Source: Firmicutes bacterium UBA4882
GTDB lineage: Bacteria > Bacillota > UBA4882
Length of the DNA stretch: 27,122 bases
NCBI GenBank assembly: GCA_002399265.1
Contig: DHDG01000045.1
Coordinates: 1 to 27,122 of the forward strand
Direction of reading: 5' to 3'
Positions 1 through 6,260 of this stretch are shown piece after piece. Each line of letters begins with the position of its first letter. Within the stretch, counting starts at the first letter, position 1. The translations under genes were made by a program, and so were the position numbers. The notes under the pieces were generated by a model. The model was given only the letters and a program-made list of their open reading frames with translations, was not told where the DNA came from and made no database searches.

Positions 1-975
1 CTGCGCGGCCGTTCCGGACGTCAAGGCGATCCCGGTTCTTCCAGATTTTATGTGTCCATGGAAGATGATCTGATGCGTCTCTTCGGCGGCGATACGATTG
101 CGCGGTTGATGGAGCGCATGGGCTGGGAAGAGAATATACCGATTGAGCATCCTCAGATTGCCAGATCCATTGAAAATGCCCAGAAGCGTGTCGAGGCCCG
201 CAACTTTGATATTCGTAAACATGTGCTGGAATATGACGATGTGTTGAACCTGCAGCGTGAAAATATCTATAGCCTGCGCCGGCAGCTTCTTACTGGGACG
301 GATGTTCATGATCGCGTCATTGAGCGGACTCTTTCGGTAATCGAAAATTTGCTCGAAAATTATACCCCGGAAAAAATCGATCCCGACGAATGGGATTTGG
401 AAGGGTTGGCGCAGACGCTCAATGGCCTGTTCCCGCTGGCTGAAAAAGTAGAACAGGGCATGCTCTATGGGTTCACCAGAGAAGAGCTACAGGAGCGTAT
501 CAAGCAGCTGGCCATGGCTACCCTCAAGGCTAAAGAAGAAGCGATCGGCTCCGAACAGATGCGGGAATTGGAAAGGATCGTACTGCTGCGGACGATTGAT
601 ACTAAGTGGATGGAGCATCTTGATAATATGGATGACCTCCGGGACGGTATTGGCCTGCGGGCTTATGGACAACATGATCCACTGGTGGCTTACAAATTTG
701 AAGCTTTTCAGATGTTTAAGGAAATGATCAATGCCGTTAATGAAGACATGATCCGCCTGATTTTGCGGATGCAACTGGTGCGCAGGGATGAAAGCGAACA
801 GCCGCGCGTCAGAAACGTAGTGACCAATCGGGGCGCGGATGGTGGCGTGTCAGGACCCGGTGCAGCAGGCAAACCAGCTGTTGCACAAAGAAAGAATGTT
901 AAAATTGGGCGTAATGATCCCTGTCCTTGCGGCAGCGGTAAGAAATATAAAAAATGCTGCGGCGCAAATGGCTAG
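1..975 (+). CDS. secA: Preprotein translocase ATPase SecA, C-terminal part (5' end outside window)
   Basis: The reading frame is open from base 1, so the window begins inside the gene; 324 codons plus stop are visible. SecA is the ATPase motor that drives unfolded preproteins through SecYEG. The fragment starts in the conserved LRGRSGRQGDPGSSRFY segment of the second nucleotide-binding fold. It continues through the helical scaffold/wing region (EYDDVLNLQRENIY; LLRTIDTKWMEHLDNMDDLR) and ends in a basic linker and the zinc-binding tail CPCGSGKKYKKCC, which binds SecB or the ribosome in this family. prfB follows about 60 bp downstream in the same direction, a common Firmicutes order. Identity is certain; only the upstream part is missing. 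Confidence 0.98.
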   Translation: MRGRSGRQGDPGSSRFYVSMEDDLMRLFGGDTIARLMERMGWEENIPIEHPQIARSIENAQKRVEARNFDIRKHVLEYDDVLNLQRENIYSLRRQLLTGTDVHDRVIERTLSVIENLLENYTPEKIDPDEWDLEGLAQTLNGLFPLAEKVEQGMLYGFTREELQERIKQLAMATLKAKEEAIGSEQMRELERIVLLRTIDTKWMEHLDNMDDLRDGIGLRAYGQHDPLVAYKFEAFQMFKEMINAVNEDMIRLILRMQLVRRDESEQPRVRNVVTNRGADGGVSGPGAAGKPAVAQRKNVKIGRNDPCPCGSGKKYKKCCGANG

Positions 976-1034
976 GCGCGCGCATAATCTGTGTGGCAAT
1001 TTCTTTTGCCTGAAATTACGGGAGGAACAAGTCT

Positions 1035-2142
1035 TTGATTACAGATGTCGGTGAAGTTAGAAGTCAGATCAGCGAAATGGCACGGAAAATCAGTGAAATG
1101 CGGGTGTATCTTTGACTTCCCTGCAGCACAAAAACGGTTAGCGGAACTGAACGTGATTGCCGCTGGTGAGGATTTTTGGTCCGAGCCTGAAAAGGCCCAG
1201 TCTATTATGCAGGAGATTACTACTCTGCAAAACCAGATGTCCAAGGTAGAAAACCTGGCGGCAGAGATCGACGACGTATCTGTCTTGTTGGAACTGGCGA
1301 TTTCTGAACAAGATGAAGAAGCTGAAAAGGAAGTTCTGAGCACTTTGCATCAGCTTGCCCGGAAAGTGGATCAGCTCGAACTGAACACACTGCTTTCGGG
1401 AGAATATGACGCTGCTAATGCCTACCTTACTATTCACCCCGGAGCCGGCGGCACCGAGTCGCAGGACTGGGCTCAGATGTTGATGCGCATGTATTTAAGA
1501 TGGGCAGAACGTAGCGGTTACAAGGCTGAGATTATTGACCTGCTACCTGGTGATGAAGCAGGCCTTAAGAGCGCGACCATACTGATTCGTGGCGAGTTAG
1601 TCTTTGGGTATTTGAAGGCCGAGAAGGGTGTGCATCGGTTGGTGCGCATTTCGCCGTTTGACTCCTCCGGCAGAAGGCATACTTCCTTTGTTTCTGTGGA
1701 TGTCATGCCGGAGATCGCGGATGACATTGACATGGAAATCCGGCCGGAAGACCTCAAAGTTGATACTTTCCATTCCAGTGGTGCCGGTGGGCAGCATGTC
1801 AATAAGACTGAGTCGGCTATCCGCATTACCCATATCCCGACAGGGATAGTGGTCGGGTGCCAAACGGAAAGGTCTCAGATTCAGAACCGGGCGACCGCTA
1901 TGAGTCTGCTCAAGGCGAAACTGGCTGCCAAACAACGTGAGGAGCAAGAAGAAAAACTGGCCGCAATTCGCGGCGAACAAAAAGACATCGCTTGGGGCAG
2001 TCAGATTCGTTCGTATGTTTTCTGTCCTTATACAATGGTCAAGGATCATCGTACTAATCATGAAACCGGGAATATTGACGCTGTGATGGACGGGGAAATC
2101 GACCTCTTCATTGAGAGCTATCTGCGCTGGAGGAAGAGTTAG
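1035..2142 (+). CDS. prfB: Peptide chain release factor 2 with programmed +1 frameshift
   Basis: RF2 terminates translation at UGA and UAA. A TTG start at 1035 follows GGAGGA (1021-1026) by 8 nt. It opens a 26-codon frame that ends in CTT TGA C at 1110-1116, the classical RF2 autoregulatory slip site. After a +1 shift, translation resumes at GAC 1114 and runs to 2142, giving about 368 residues, the normal RF2 length. With that numbering the stop-codon-recognition tripeptide SPF falls at 206-208 and the catalytic GGQ at 251-253, matching the E. coli positions. The GGGTG just upstream of the slip site may act as the internal Shine-Dalgarno-like stimulator, although it is weaker than the E. coli AGGGGG. 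Reading only the long frame from the ATG at 1045 would give a false N-terminus. Confidence 0.96.
1101..1116 (+). promoter_or_regulatory. RF2 programmed +1 frameshift site
   Basis: CGGGTGTATCTTTGAC contains the CUU UGA C slip sequence found in most bacterial prfB genes. When RF2 is scarce, the ribosome pauses at the UGA (1113-1115), the P-site tRNA-Leu slips from CUU to UUU, and synthesis continues in the +1 frame. Both frames encode RF2-like sequence on the appropriate side of the site, which supports a functional element and not a mutation. Confidence 0.93.
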
Positions 2143-2145
2143 TTT

Positions 2146-2883
2146 TTACACCGAAGCGAAGATTTCAGCCAGTGCAATCTCTAGTCCGGCAAAGGCGTTG
2201 GAAATGATGGTATCGCCTTCCTGCAGGGTCAACGTATTGTCGAAGTCACGCTCTGCAGTGAAGGTATACTGAGAGACGGTCTTTCTGTGGAAATCCACGA
2301 CCCAGTATTCGGAAATGCCGCTTCTCATATAAAGATTTAACTTGGTAGCCTGATCCTTCCCTCTTGTGGAGGGAGACAGCACTTCCACAATCAAGGTGGG
2401 GGTGCCCATATACTTATCTTCGGCGGCATTGACCTTGTCGCTGTCACAAATGACTACAAGATCTGGTTGGACCACATTGGGGTCTTCTTCGAATTTGGTG
2501 GCAAAACCGAACAGACGTACATCCAGAGGCGCTGTCAATGATCGACAGCGCTTATTTTTAAAAAATGAATAGAAGCGATACGCAATCTCGCTGACCACAA
2601 TCTGGTGCTTAAAGCTGGGCGAAGCCAACAGATAGACAACCCCATCGATCAGTTCATAGCGCTGATCCGAGGATTCGACCAACTCCATGTACTCCTCATA
2701 ACTGATCTTTCTTTGAGCCTGATAACCCCGCGCTTCTTCCTGGACCACGTAAAAGTCAGGCTCAGTATAGCGGGTTAATTTGGCAACGCTTTTGCCATTC
2801 CTGGTGACGATGATGTCTTCTTTTTCTGTCAGGGCCAGGTATTTGCCGAAGGCGTTCTGTAGATCAGTAGCGTTTACTTTCAT
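2146..2883 (-). CDS. Fusion of Phd/YefM-type antitoxin domain with Uma2 (DUF820) PD-(D/E)XK nuclease-like domain
   Basis: 245 residues from the ATG at 2883. GGAGG (2893-2897) lies 9 nt upstream; a GTG at 2892 in the same frame sits inside that binding site and is unlikely to be used. Residues 1-40 (KVNATDLQNAFGKYLALTE, then EDIIVTRNGKSVAKLTRY) match the Phd/YefM antitoxin DNA-binding fold. Residues about 58-245 are a Uma2 domain. Its putative PD-(D/E)XK active-site residues are all present: E77 in YELIDG, D141 in QPDLVV, E167 in IVEVLSPST and K181 in KLNLYMRSG. Uma2 proteins are widespread nuclease-fold proteins without a settled biological role. No separate toxin gene is adjacent. The gene is convergent with prfB, only 3 bp apart. 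Confidence 0.8.
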   Translation of the reverse strand: MKVNATDLQNAFGKYLALTEKEDIIVTRNGKSVAKLTRYTEPDFYVVQEEARGYQAQRKISYEEYMELVESSDQRYELIDGVVYLLASPSFKHQIVVSEIAYRFYSFFKNKRCRSLTAPLDVRLFGFATKFEEDPNVVQPDLVVICDSDKVNAAEDKYMGTPTLIVEVLSPSTRGKDQATKLNLYMRSGISEYWVVDFHRKTVSQYTFTAERDFDNTLTLQEGDTIISNAFAGLEIALAEIFASV

Positions 2884-2901
2884 AAGGATCACCTCCCAGA
2901 T

Positions 2902-2937
2902 TAGCTATATTATAGCACGTAGTTAGCTAAATTAAAC
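2902..2937 (-). promoter_or_regulatory. Probable promoter with twin TAGCTA palindromes for the Phd-Uma2 gene
   Basis: On the minus strand a consensus TATAAT occupies 2914-2909, about 25 bp upstream of the start codon. The -35 region (around 2936-2931, TTTAAT) is weak. Two identical 6-bp palindromes TAGCTA, at 2902-2907 and 2924-2929 (22 bp centre to centre), bracket the -10 box. Phd/YefM proteins commonly repress their own promoters by binding such sites, so these are candidate operators. This is inference from position and symmetry. Confidence 0.55.
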
Positions 2938-2947
2938 CATAAAAATA

Positions 2948-2980
2948 GCAAAAGCGAGGGATTCTTGGATGATCCTTCGC
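2948..2980 (-). terminator. Possible intrinsic terminator for minus-strand transcription
   Basis: A 9-bp inverted repeat (2954-2962 with 2972-2980, one G-T pair, 9-nt loop) is followed on the minus strand by a T-rich run at 2953-2941. No minus-strand gene ends just upstream of it, so it may be a leftover from a lost gene. It would also insulate the Phd-Uma2 promoter from read-through. Confidence 0.4.
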
Positions 2981-2983
2981 TGA

Positions 2984-3169
2984 TATGCAATATTTAGTGG
3001 TGTCCTTGAAGTGTTCAATGGTTTTGTGTCTGGGGGTGCTGGGCTTATTGTGACAGGCATTGTAGTATCTGGTGGGCTTGTTCCGGGTGCGGCTATATTA
3101 GCGGGTGTTGCGGTATCTGTGATTGTGGACAAACTTATCTTAAATCCGATTGAAAGCCTGTTTATGTAG
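2984..3169 (+). pseudogene. Short glycine-rich hydrophobic frame: toxin C-terminal remnant or small hydrophobic peptide gene
   Basis: The frame is open from 2984, just after an in-frame TGA, and ends at TAG 3167-3169. It encodes 61 residues, or 52 if the weak GTG at 3011 is used. The sequence is a glycine-rich hydrophobic stretch (GGAGLIVTGIVVSGGLVPGA, then AILAGVAVSVIVDKL) ending NPIESLFM. Such glycine-zipper-like tails occur at the C-termini of polymorphic toxins. A six-helix membrane protein gene starts 30 bp downstream, the usual place for an immunity gene. There is no good ribosome binding site and no upstream body of a toxin gene, so a truncated remnant is the simplest reading. A bacteriocin-like peptide is the alternative. 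I do not recognise a specific family. Confidence 0.4.
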
Positions 3170-3198
3170 TAATCTGGACTGTTATAGGAGGCATATCA

Positions 3199-3888
3199 AT
3201 GCAGAGACGCAGAATTGCGAGGTCATCATTTTTGAATTCATTTCTTCTCAGAGGTAGTTTTCTACTTCTGGTCATTTTCGCCGGTCCGGCGTGTTTCGTA
3301 GGATTATATTGGCCAGTGATTGTCGGTCTATTTTTGTTTTTGGCGATGGTAATTATCCTAGAGTTGGCGTATCGCAATGCTGAGAAAGCGATCGGTTATC
3401 TAACCGGCCAGTTGGTTTTAATTTTGTTTCTTGTCTCAATCCTAATACTAGGTCAATTTTCAGCCAATGGTTTATTTGGAATAGAATCTCCCTGGGGACA
3501 TCTCTCATTAGTTGCTTTCATTTTCGCCTTCGTCTTTTACGTGCCCTTAGATTATTTGCTTGGATGGAAAAAGAATGTGGATTTATGCAAAAAGGCCGGA
3601 AAAGTAGATTTGGAGCAGGATAGATTCTATGTTAACCGCTCGTACCCGCATCAAGGCAATTCACGGTTCTTAATCTTAGTTCCATATGTAGGAGCTCTTG
3701 GTGTGCTTGTTAACACGTTGTTCAAAACGTTATTTAGCGAGAATCTGCAATACCTGCTGGCTCGTATCGGATTGATGGCTATTCCCGTTCTACTACTCCA
3801 GGTAATATCCATGTTACTACTATGGATATTGACAATCCGGAAACACGAGAGGATTAATAATACAAAAGTCATTGCGGTTTATGACTGA
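3199..3888 (+). CDS. Hypothetical six-helix membrane protein, possible immunity protein
   Basis: 229 residues starting at ATG 3199, with AGGAGG about 8 nt upstream. Hydrophobic segments at roughly 18-36, 38-57, 68-86, 102-122, 157-175 and 188-212 suggest six membrane helices. The charged loop at about 123-155 (GWKKNVDLCKKAGKVDLEQD) would be cytoplasmic if the basic N-terminus (MQRRRIAR) is inside. No family motif is recognisable. Base composition is visibly more AT-rich than the flanking housekeeping genes. It lies directly behind the glycine-rich hydrophobic frame, and together with its membrane location this makes an immunity role plausible. That role rests only on context. Confidence 0.6.
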   Translation: MQRRRIARSSFLNSFLLRGSFLLLVIFAGPACFVGLYWPVIVGLFLFLAMVIILELAYRNAEKAIGYLTGQLVLILFLVSILILGQFSANGLFGIESPWGHLSLVAFIFAFVFYVPLDYLLGWKKNVDLCKKAGKVDLEQDRFYVNRSYPHQGNSRFLILVPYVGALGVLVNTLFKTLFSENLQYLLARIGLMAIPVLLLQVISMLLLWILTIRKHERINNTKVIAVYD

Positions 3889-4273
3889 GTCTGAAAGCCC
3901 GACGAAATGAGGGCCATTGAGTTAGACGGCTGACATTTGGGGGCTGCCATTCGGTAGCCCCTGAATGTCAATGAGAACTCCAAGAATTGCACCCTTTCTT
4001 GCAATTTCTTTAGCACCCGACTTGACCACCTAAAGCAAAAATCCGGATTTAGAGTTCCGGAAACCATTGGTAGATGGGCATTCTTCTGTTTAAAAAACAC
4101 AAAATGTGGTCGCTAATTCGGTCAAATCAGGTATTATGTGATTGTCAACTAGAAACTGAGCCAGTCGCTCATTTGAAAGTGAGTCACCTGGTTAGATCAA
4201 TGGAACGATTTGCATAATATTGGCGATGATATAGCGTCTGGGATGGATCCGCTGCTAATGTCGTCCAGCGCAA
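3889..4273. other. Non-coding or decayed stretch with a large hairpin
   Basis: No reading frame here has a credible start or a recognisable product. Apart from the hairpin at 3931-3970, there is a small inverted repeat AATTGCA/TGCAATT (3985-3991 with 4000-4006). The stretch is AT-rich and could be the eroded end of a mobile element, but no transposase fragment is recognisable. Confidence 0.4.
3931..3970. repeat. 40-nt near-perfect inverted repeat (18-bp stem, 4-nt loop)
   Basis: Bases 3931-3948 pair with 3953-3970 along their full length, with three G-T pairs and an ATTC loop. The core is GGGGCTGCC/GGTAGCCCC and the outer arm is TGACATT/AATGTCA. No T-run follows on either strand, so it is not a standard intrinsic terminator. 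It lies 43 bp after the membrane protein gene. A REP/MITE-like palindrome, or an mRNA 3'-end stabilising hairpin, would fit. Confidence 0.65.
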
Positions 4274-4504
4274 TTGACAATAACGATAACATCATTGCGG
4301 GGGTATTTTGACACTATACATGCCTATACAAATAACAGAGCGGAATGGGAAAAGGGGCTTCGAAATCTTAGAGCATGGTTGAAAGTTTCAAGGGAAGAAT
4401 GGGAAGCCCCTAAGCAAAGAGTTATAATATTGCAGGGCCACCCTGCCATTGGGGAGCCTCCGGAAGATATATTGTGGATCGATGCGTTGAAGGATTTATA
4501 TTGA
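4274..4504 (+). CDS. Small hypothetical protein, possibly a fragment
   Basis: 76 codons from a TTG at 4274. No clear ribosome binding site is visible, so the start is uncertain. The peptide is soluble and tryptophan-rich (NRAEWEKGLRNLRAWLKVSR; ILWIDALKDLY) and is not recognised. After its TGA the same frame stays open to about 4825, with residues such as DELTYFGYKTLELAGRIIG, so this could be the front part of a longer gene interrupted by a stop. It lies in the AT-rich accessory segment, so acquisition and decay are plausible. Confidence 0.35.
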   Translation: MTITITSLRGYFDTIHAYTNNRAEWEKGLRNLRAWLKVSREEWEAPKQRVIILQGHPAIGEPPEDILWIDALKDLY

Positions 4505-4879
4505 ATACGTATCGACGAGCTCACGTACTTCGGCTACAAAACACTCGAATTGGCTGGCCGGATCATTGGAACGATCCGGTCAGCATTATTTTCTTCAAAC
4601 AGCGGACTAAATCGCTTGGTGCGCTTACGTACCATGCAATTTCATCCTGGATTCCCGGATATTGGTCAGGTTCAAAAATCTGATCGTCCTTATAGCGAGA
4701 TGCGCACTCAGACTTCAGTCGGGGACGACTCGGTCACGCATTCACGCATATCGCGATTCCGGAGGAAGTACAATACCATGTGTGGTTATTGTAATCGTCG
4801 CATTATCGGATTGCGCCAGCTTTGAGATGACAACGGCGGATGACGACGAAAACTGAAGTGGACTAGGTGGGGAGAATCT
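4505..4879. other. Apparently non-coding or degenerate stretch
   Basis: Overlapping short open frames occur in all three forward frames, but none has a ribosome binding site or a recognisable product. The only clear structure is the hairpin at 4553-4584. The ribosome binding site of the next gene (GGTGGGGAG) lies at the end of this stretch. Confidence 0.4.
4553..4592 (+). terminator. Probable intrinsic terminator
   Basis: A 12-bp stem (4553-4564 with 4573-4584, one G-T pair, 8-nt loop) built around CCGGATC/GATCCGG is followed by an interrupted T-run (CATTATTTTCTTC). It could end transcription from the preceding accessory genes before the envelope genes begin. Confidence 0.55.
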
Positions 4880-5635
4880 GTGAAAAGGCTGCGTAGAAAC
4901 ATTGTCATTTTTGTGCTGCTGATTGCCGCCAGCTTTTTGATTTACCATTATACTACCGCTGTATTAACAACGCAGATTGGGCAGTCAATCAGGGAAGCCA
5001 TTTTAGAAGCCAGCGGCGGAACCGGGCAGATTGAGCTCACCCTTTCTAAAATCGCGTTTTCGGATTTGATTGGTGGCCGGTTGCGCGGTTTGGCATTGTT
5101 AGCCGAAAACATAACTTTTGAAGGTTTGACTTATCGGACAATCGAGCTGCACAGCGACGAAGTGGTTATTGATCGCCAGTTGATGCGGACGCGTCAGGAA
5201 TTCGCCGTATCAAGCATTGGCCCGACAATTGTTAAGGCAGTCATTGAAGAGCAGGAACTGAATAAATACCGCGCCGAGCGCTGGCCATCCCTGCCATTGA
5301 CACTTACTTTGGAAGAAGGAAGAGTCCATACCAACATCAGCTTTGATCTGGGTTTCGGCCCGGTCAATGTGGCTTTTAGCGGTTTGTTGTTGCCTGTGGA
5401 AGACGCGATCCGGTTTCAGCCGGAACGGCTCGAATTGCAGGAAGTCGTCATCCCACAGACGATTCTTGAACAGCTGCTCGGCTCATTTGAGGATGCACTC
5501 ACCATCGAGTTCCCAATACGGCTGCCGTTGCCGGTGCAACCCAGTCAGGTGGAAATCAGGGAGGGGCTGGCCGAAATTACTCTTACAGGCGGAGGATCAT
5601 CAGCAATGGGGGCGGAGACGAGCCCCTTACATTGA
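4880..5635 (+). CDS. DUF2993/LmeA-like membrane-anchored lipid-binding family protein
   Basis: 251 residues from a GTG at 4880 behind a GGTGGGGAG ribosome binding site. A basic N-terminus (MKRLRRN) and one hydrophobic segment (about 8-28, IVIFVLLIAASFLIYHYTT) indicate an uncleaved anchor or signal sequence. The remainder looks like the DUF2993 fold, alternating beta-rich segments such as GGTGQIELTLSKIAFSDLIG and a typical LTLEEGRVHTNISF stretch. Members of this family, including mycobacterial LmeA, act in the cell envelope and bind phospholipid. Family assignment is from overall pattern and from its position ahead of a DUF4330/polymer gene set. A sigma-A-type promoter for the next operon overlaps its stop codon. 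Confidence 0.65.
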   Translation: MKRLRRNIVIFVLLIAASFLIYHYTTAVLTTQIGQSIREAILEASGGTGQIELTLSKIAFSDLIGGRLRGLALLAENITFEGLTYRTIELHSDEVVIDRQLMRTRQEFAVSSIGPTIVKAVIEEQELNKYRAERWPSLPLTLTLEEGRVHTNISFDLGFGPVNVAFSGLLLPVEDAIRFQPERLELQEVVIPQTILEQLLGSFEDALTIEFPIRLPLPVQPSQVEIREGLAEITLTGGGSSAMGAETSPLH

Positions 5636-5661
5636 CCTGATAAATTCGGGTATGTTATACT
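5632..5661 (+). promoter_or_regulatory. Probable housekeeping promoter for the DUF4330-polymerase-csaB operon
   Basis: TTGACC (5632-5637) and TATACT (5656-5661) are separated by 18 bp and match the vegetative consensus well. The -35 box overlaps the stop codon of the preceding gene. Transcription would start near 5668 and give a leader of about 100 nt before the DUF4330 start codon. Confidence 0.6.
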
Positions 5662-5689
5662 TTAGCTGTATTGTTATATTATGCTAATG

Positions 5690-5747
5690 GTCGCCGGTCG
5701 TCCGGTGGACACACTTGATAGGCCGGGAGGTTTCCCCGGCTGTTTTT
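5690..5747 (+). promoter_or_regulatory. Structured leader with terminator-like hairpin (candidate attenuator)
   Basis: Between the promoter and the DUF4330 start lie two hairpins. The first (about 5689-5711, GTCGCCGG/CCGGTGGAC with one bulged base) is followed by GCCGGG (5722-5727) pairing with CCCGGC (5735-5740) and then TGTTTTTG. The second has the form of an intrinsic terminator and sits immediately upstream of the ribosome binding site (5751-5756). It may simply terminate read-through from the gene before. Its position downstream of a good promoter also allows regulated attenuation. No known riboswitch class is recognised. Confidence 0.5.
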
Positions 5748-5766
5748 GCAGAGGTGGGTCGTGACG

Positions 5767-6255
5767 ATGAAGAAGTTGTTCGATGATGAGGGTCGAGTTT
5801 TTGGAAAGATAAACCTGATCGATTTAACTGCGGTGCTGTTGCTGTTGGGGATCGCGCTCAGAGCCCTGTTGCCCGTTGTCTTTAACCGCCCCGGGCCGGT
5901 TCATGATGCTGTTCTGCTTCTGGAAGTGAGTAAAGTCCTCCCGGAAACAGCCGGCGAGATTAGGCTGAAACAGGAAGTCCGGGAGCAAACCAGCGGCGCA
6001 ATGTTAGGCGTCTTATCCCGTAAGGATCTAAATCCCCATGAGGTTGAGATTGCTGATTCCGAAGGCCGCCTCACACTTGCCATTTCCTCACGTTACAGGG
6101 ATCTGCGGCTGACTGTAACCGGGCGGGCGCGTGTTGGAAAAGAAGGGGCCTTAGAATTCGACCATTTTCCGGTGCGGGCGGGCCAGACACTCACGATTAA
6201 TACCGCGACGGCCTGCTTTGAAGCTTTGGTACTGACCACGGAATGGACTGACTGA
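5767..6255 (+). CDS. DUF4330 family membrane-anchored protein
   Basis: 162 residues from ATG 5767. GAGGTG at 5751-5756 is the binding site; a GTG at 5761 and a TTG at 5746 are in frame but less well spaced. The N-terminus MKKLFDDEGRVFGKINLIDLTAVL is the DUF4330 signature, followed by one membrane helix (about 16-36, LTAVLLLLGIALRALLPVVF). A beta-rich extracytoplasmic domain follows. The function of the family is unknown. In related genomes it sits beside envelope polysaccharide genes, as here, where the polymerase gene follows after 5 bp. Confidence 0.75.
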   Translation: MKKLFDDEGRVFGKINLIDLTAVLLLLGIALRALLPVVFNRPGPVHDAVLLLEVSKVLPETAGEIRLKQEVREQTSGAMLGVLSRKDLNPHEVEIADSEGRLTLAISSRYRDLRLTVTGRARVGKEGALEFDHFPVRAGQTLTINTATACFEALVLTTEWTD

Positions 6256-6260
6256 TCAAT

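Noticed and set aside
1045..2142. prfB read as a single frame from the ATG at 1045
   Set aside because: The first 23 codons of that frame do not resemble RF2, whereas the 1035-1112 frame joined through CTT TGA C gives the normal length and motif positions.
3879..4100. 73-codon minus-strand frame covering the 40-nt palindrome
   Set aside because: Its sequence is largely dictated by the inverted repeat; no start signals or family resemblance.
4474..4856. Overlapping forward frames of 60-90 codons (4474-4683, 4550-4825, 4662-4856)
   Set aside because: None has a ribosome binding site or recognisable sequence; they overlap one another and cross a terminator-like hairpin.
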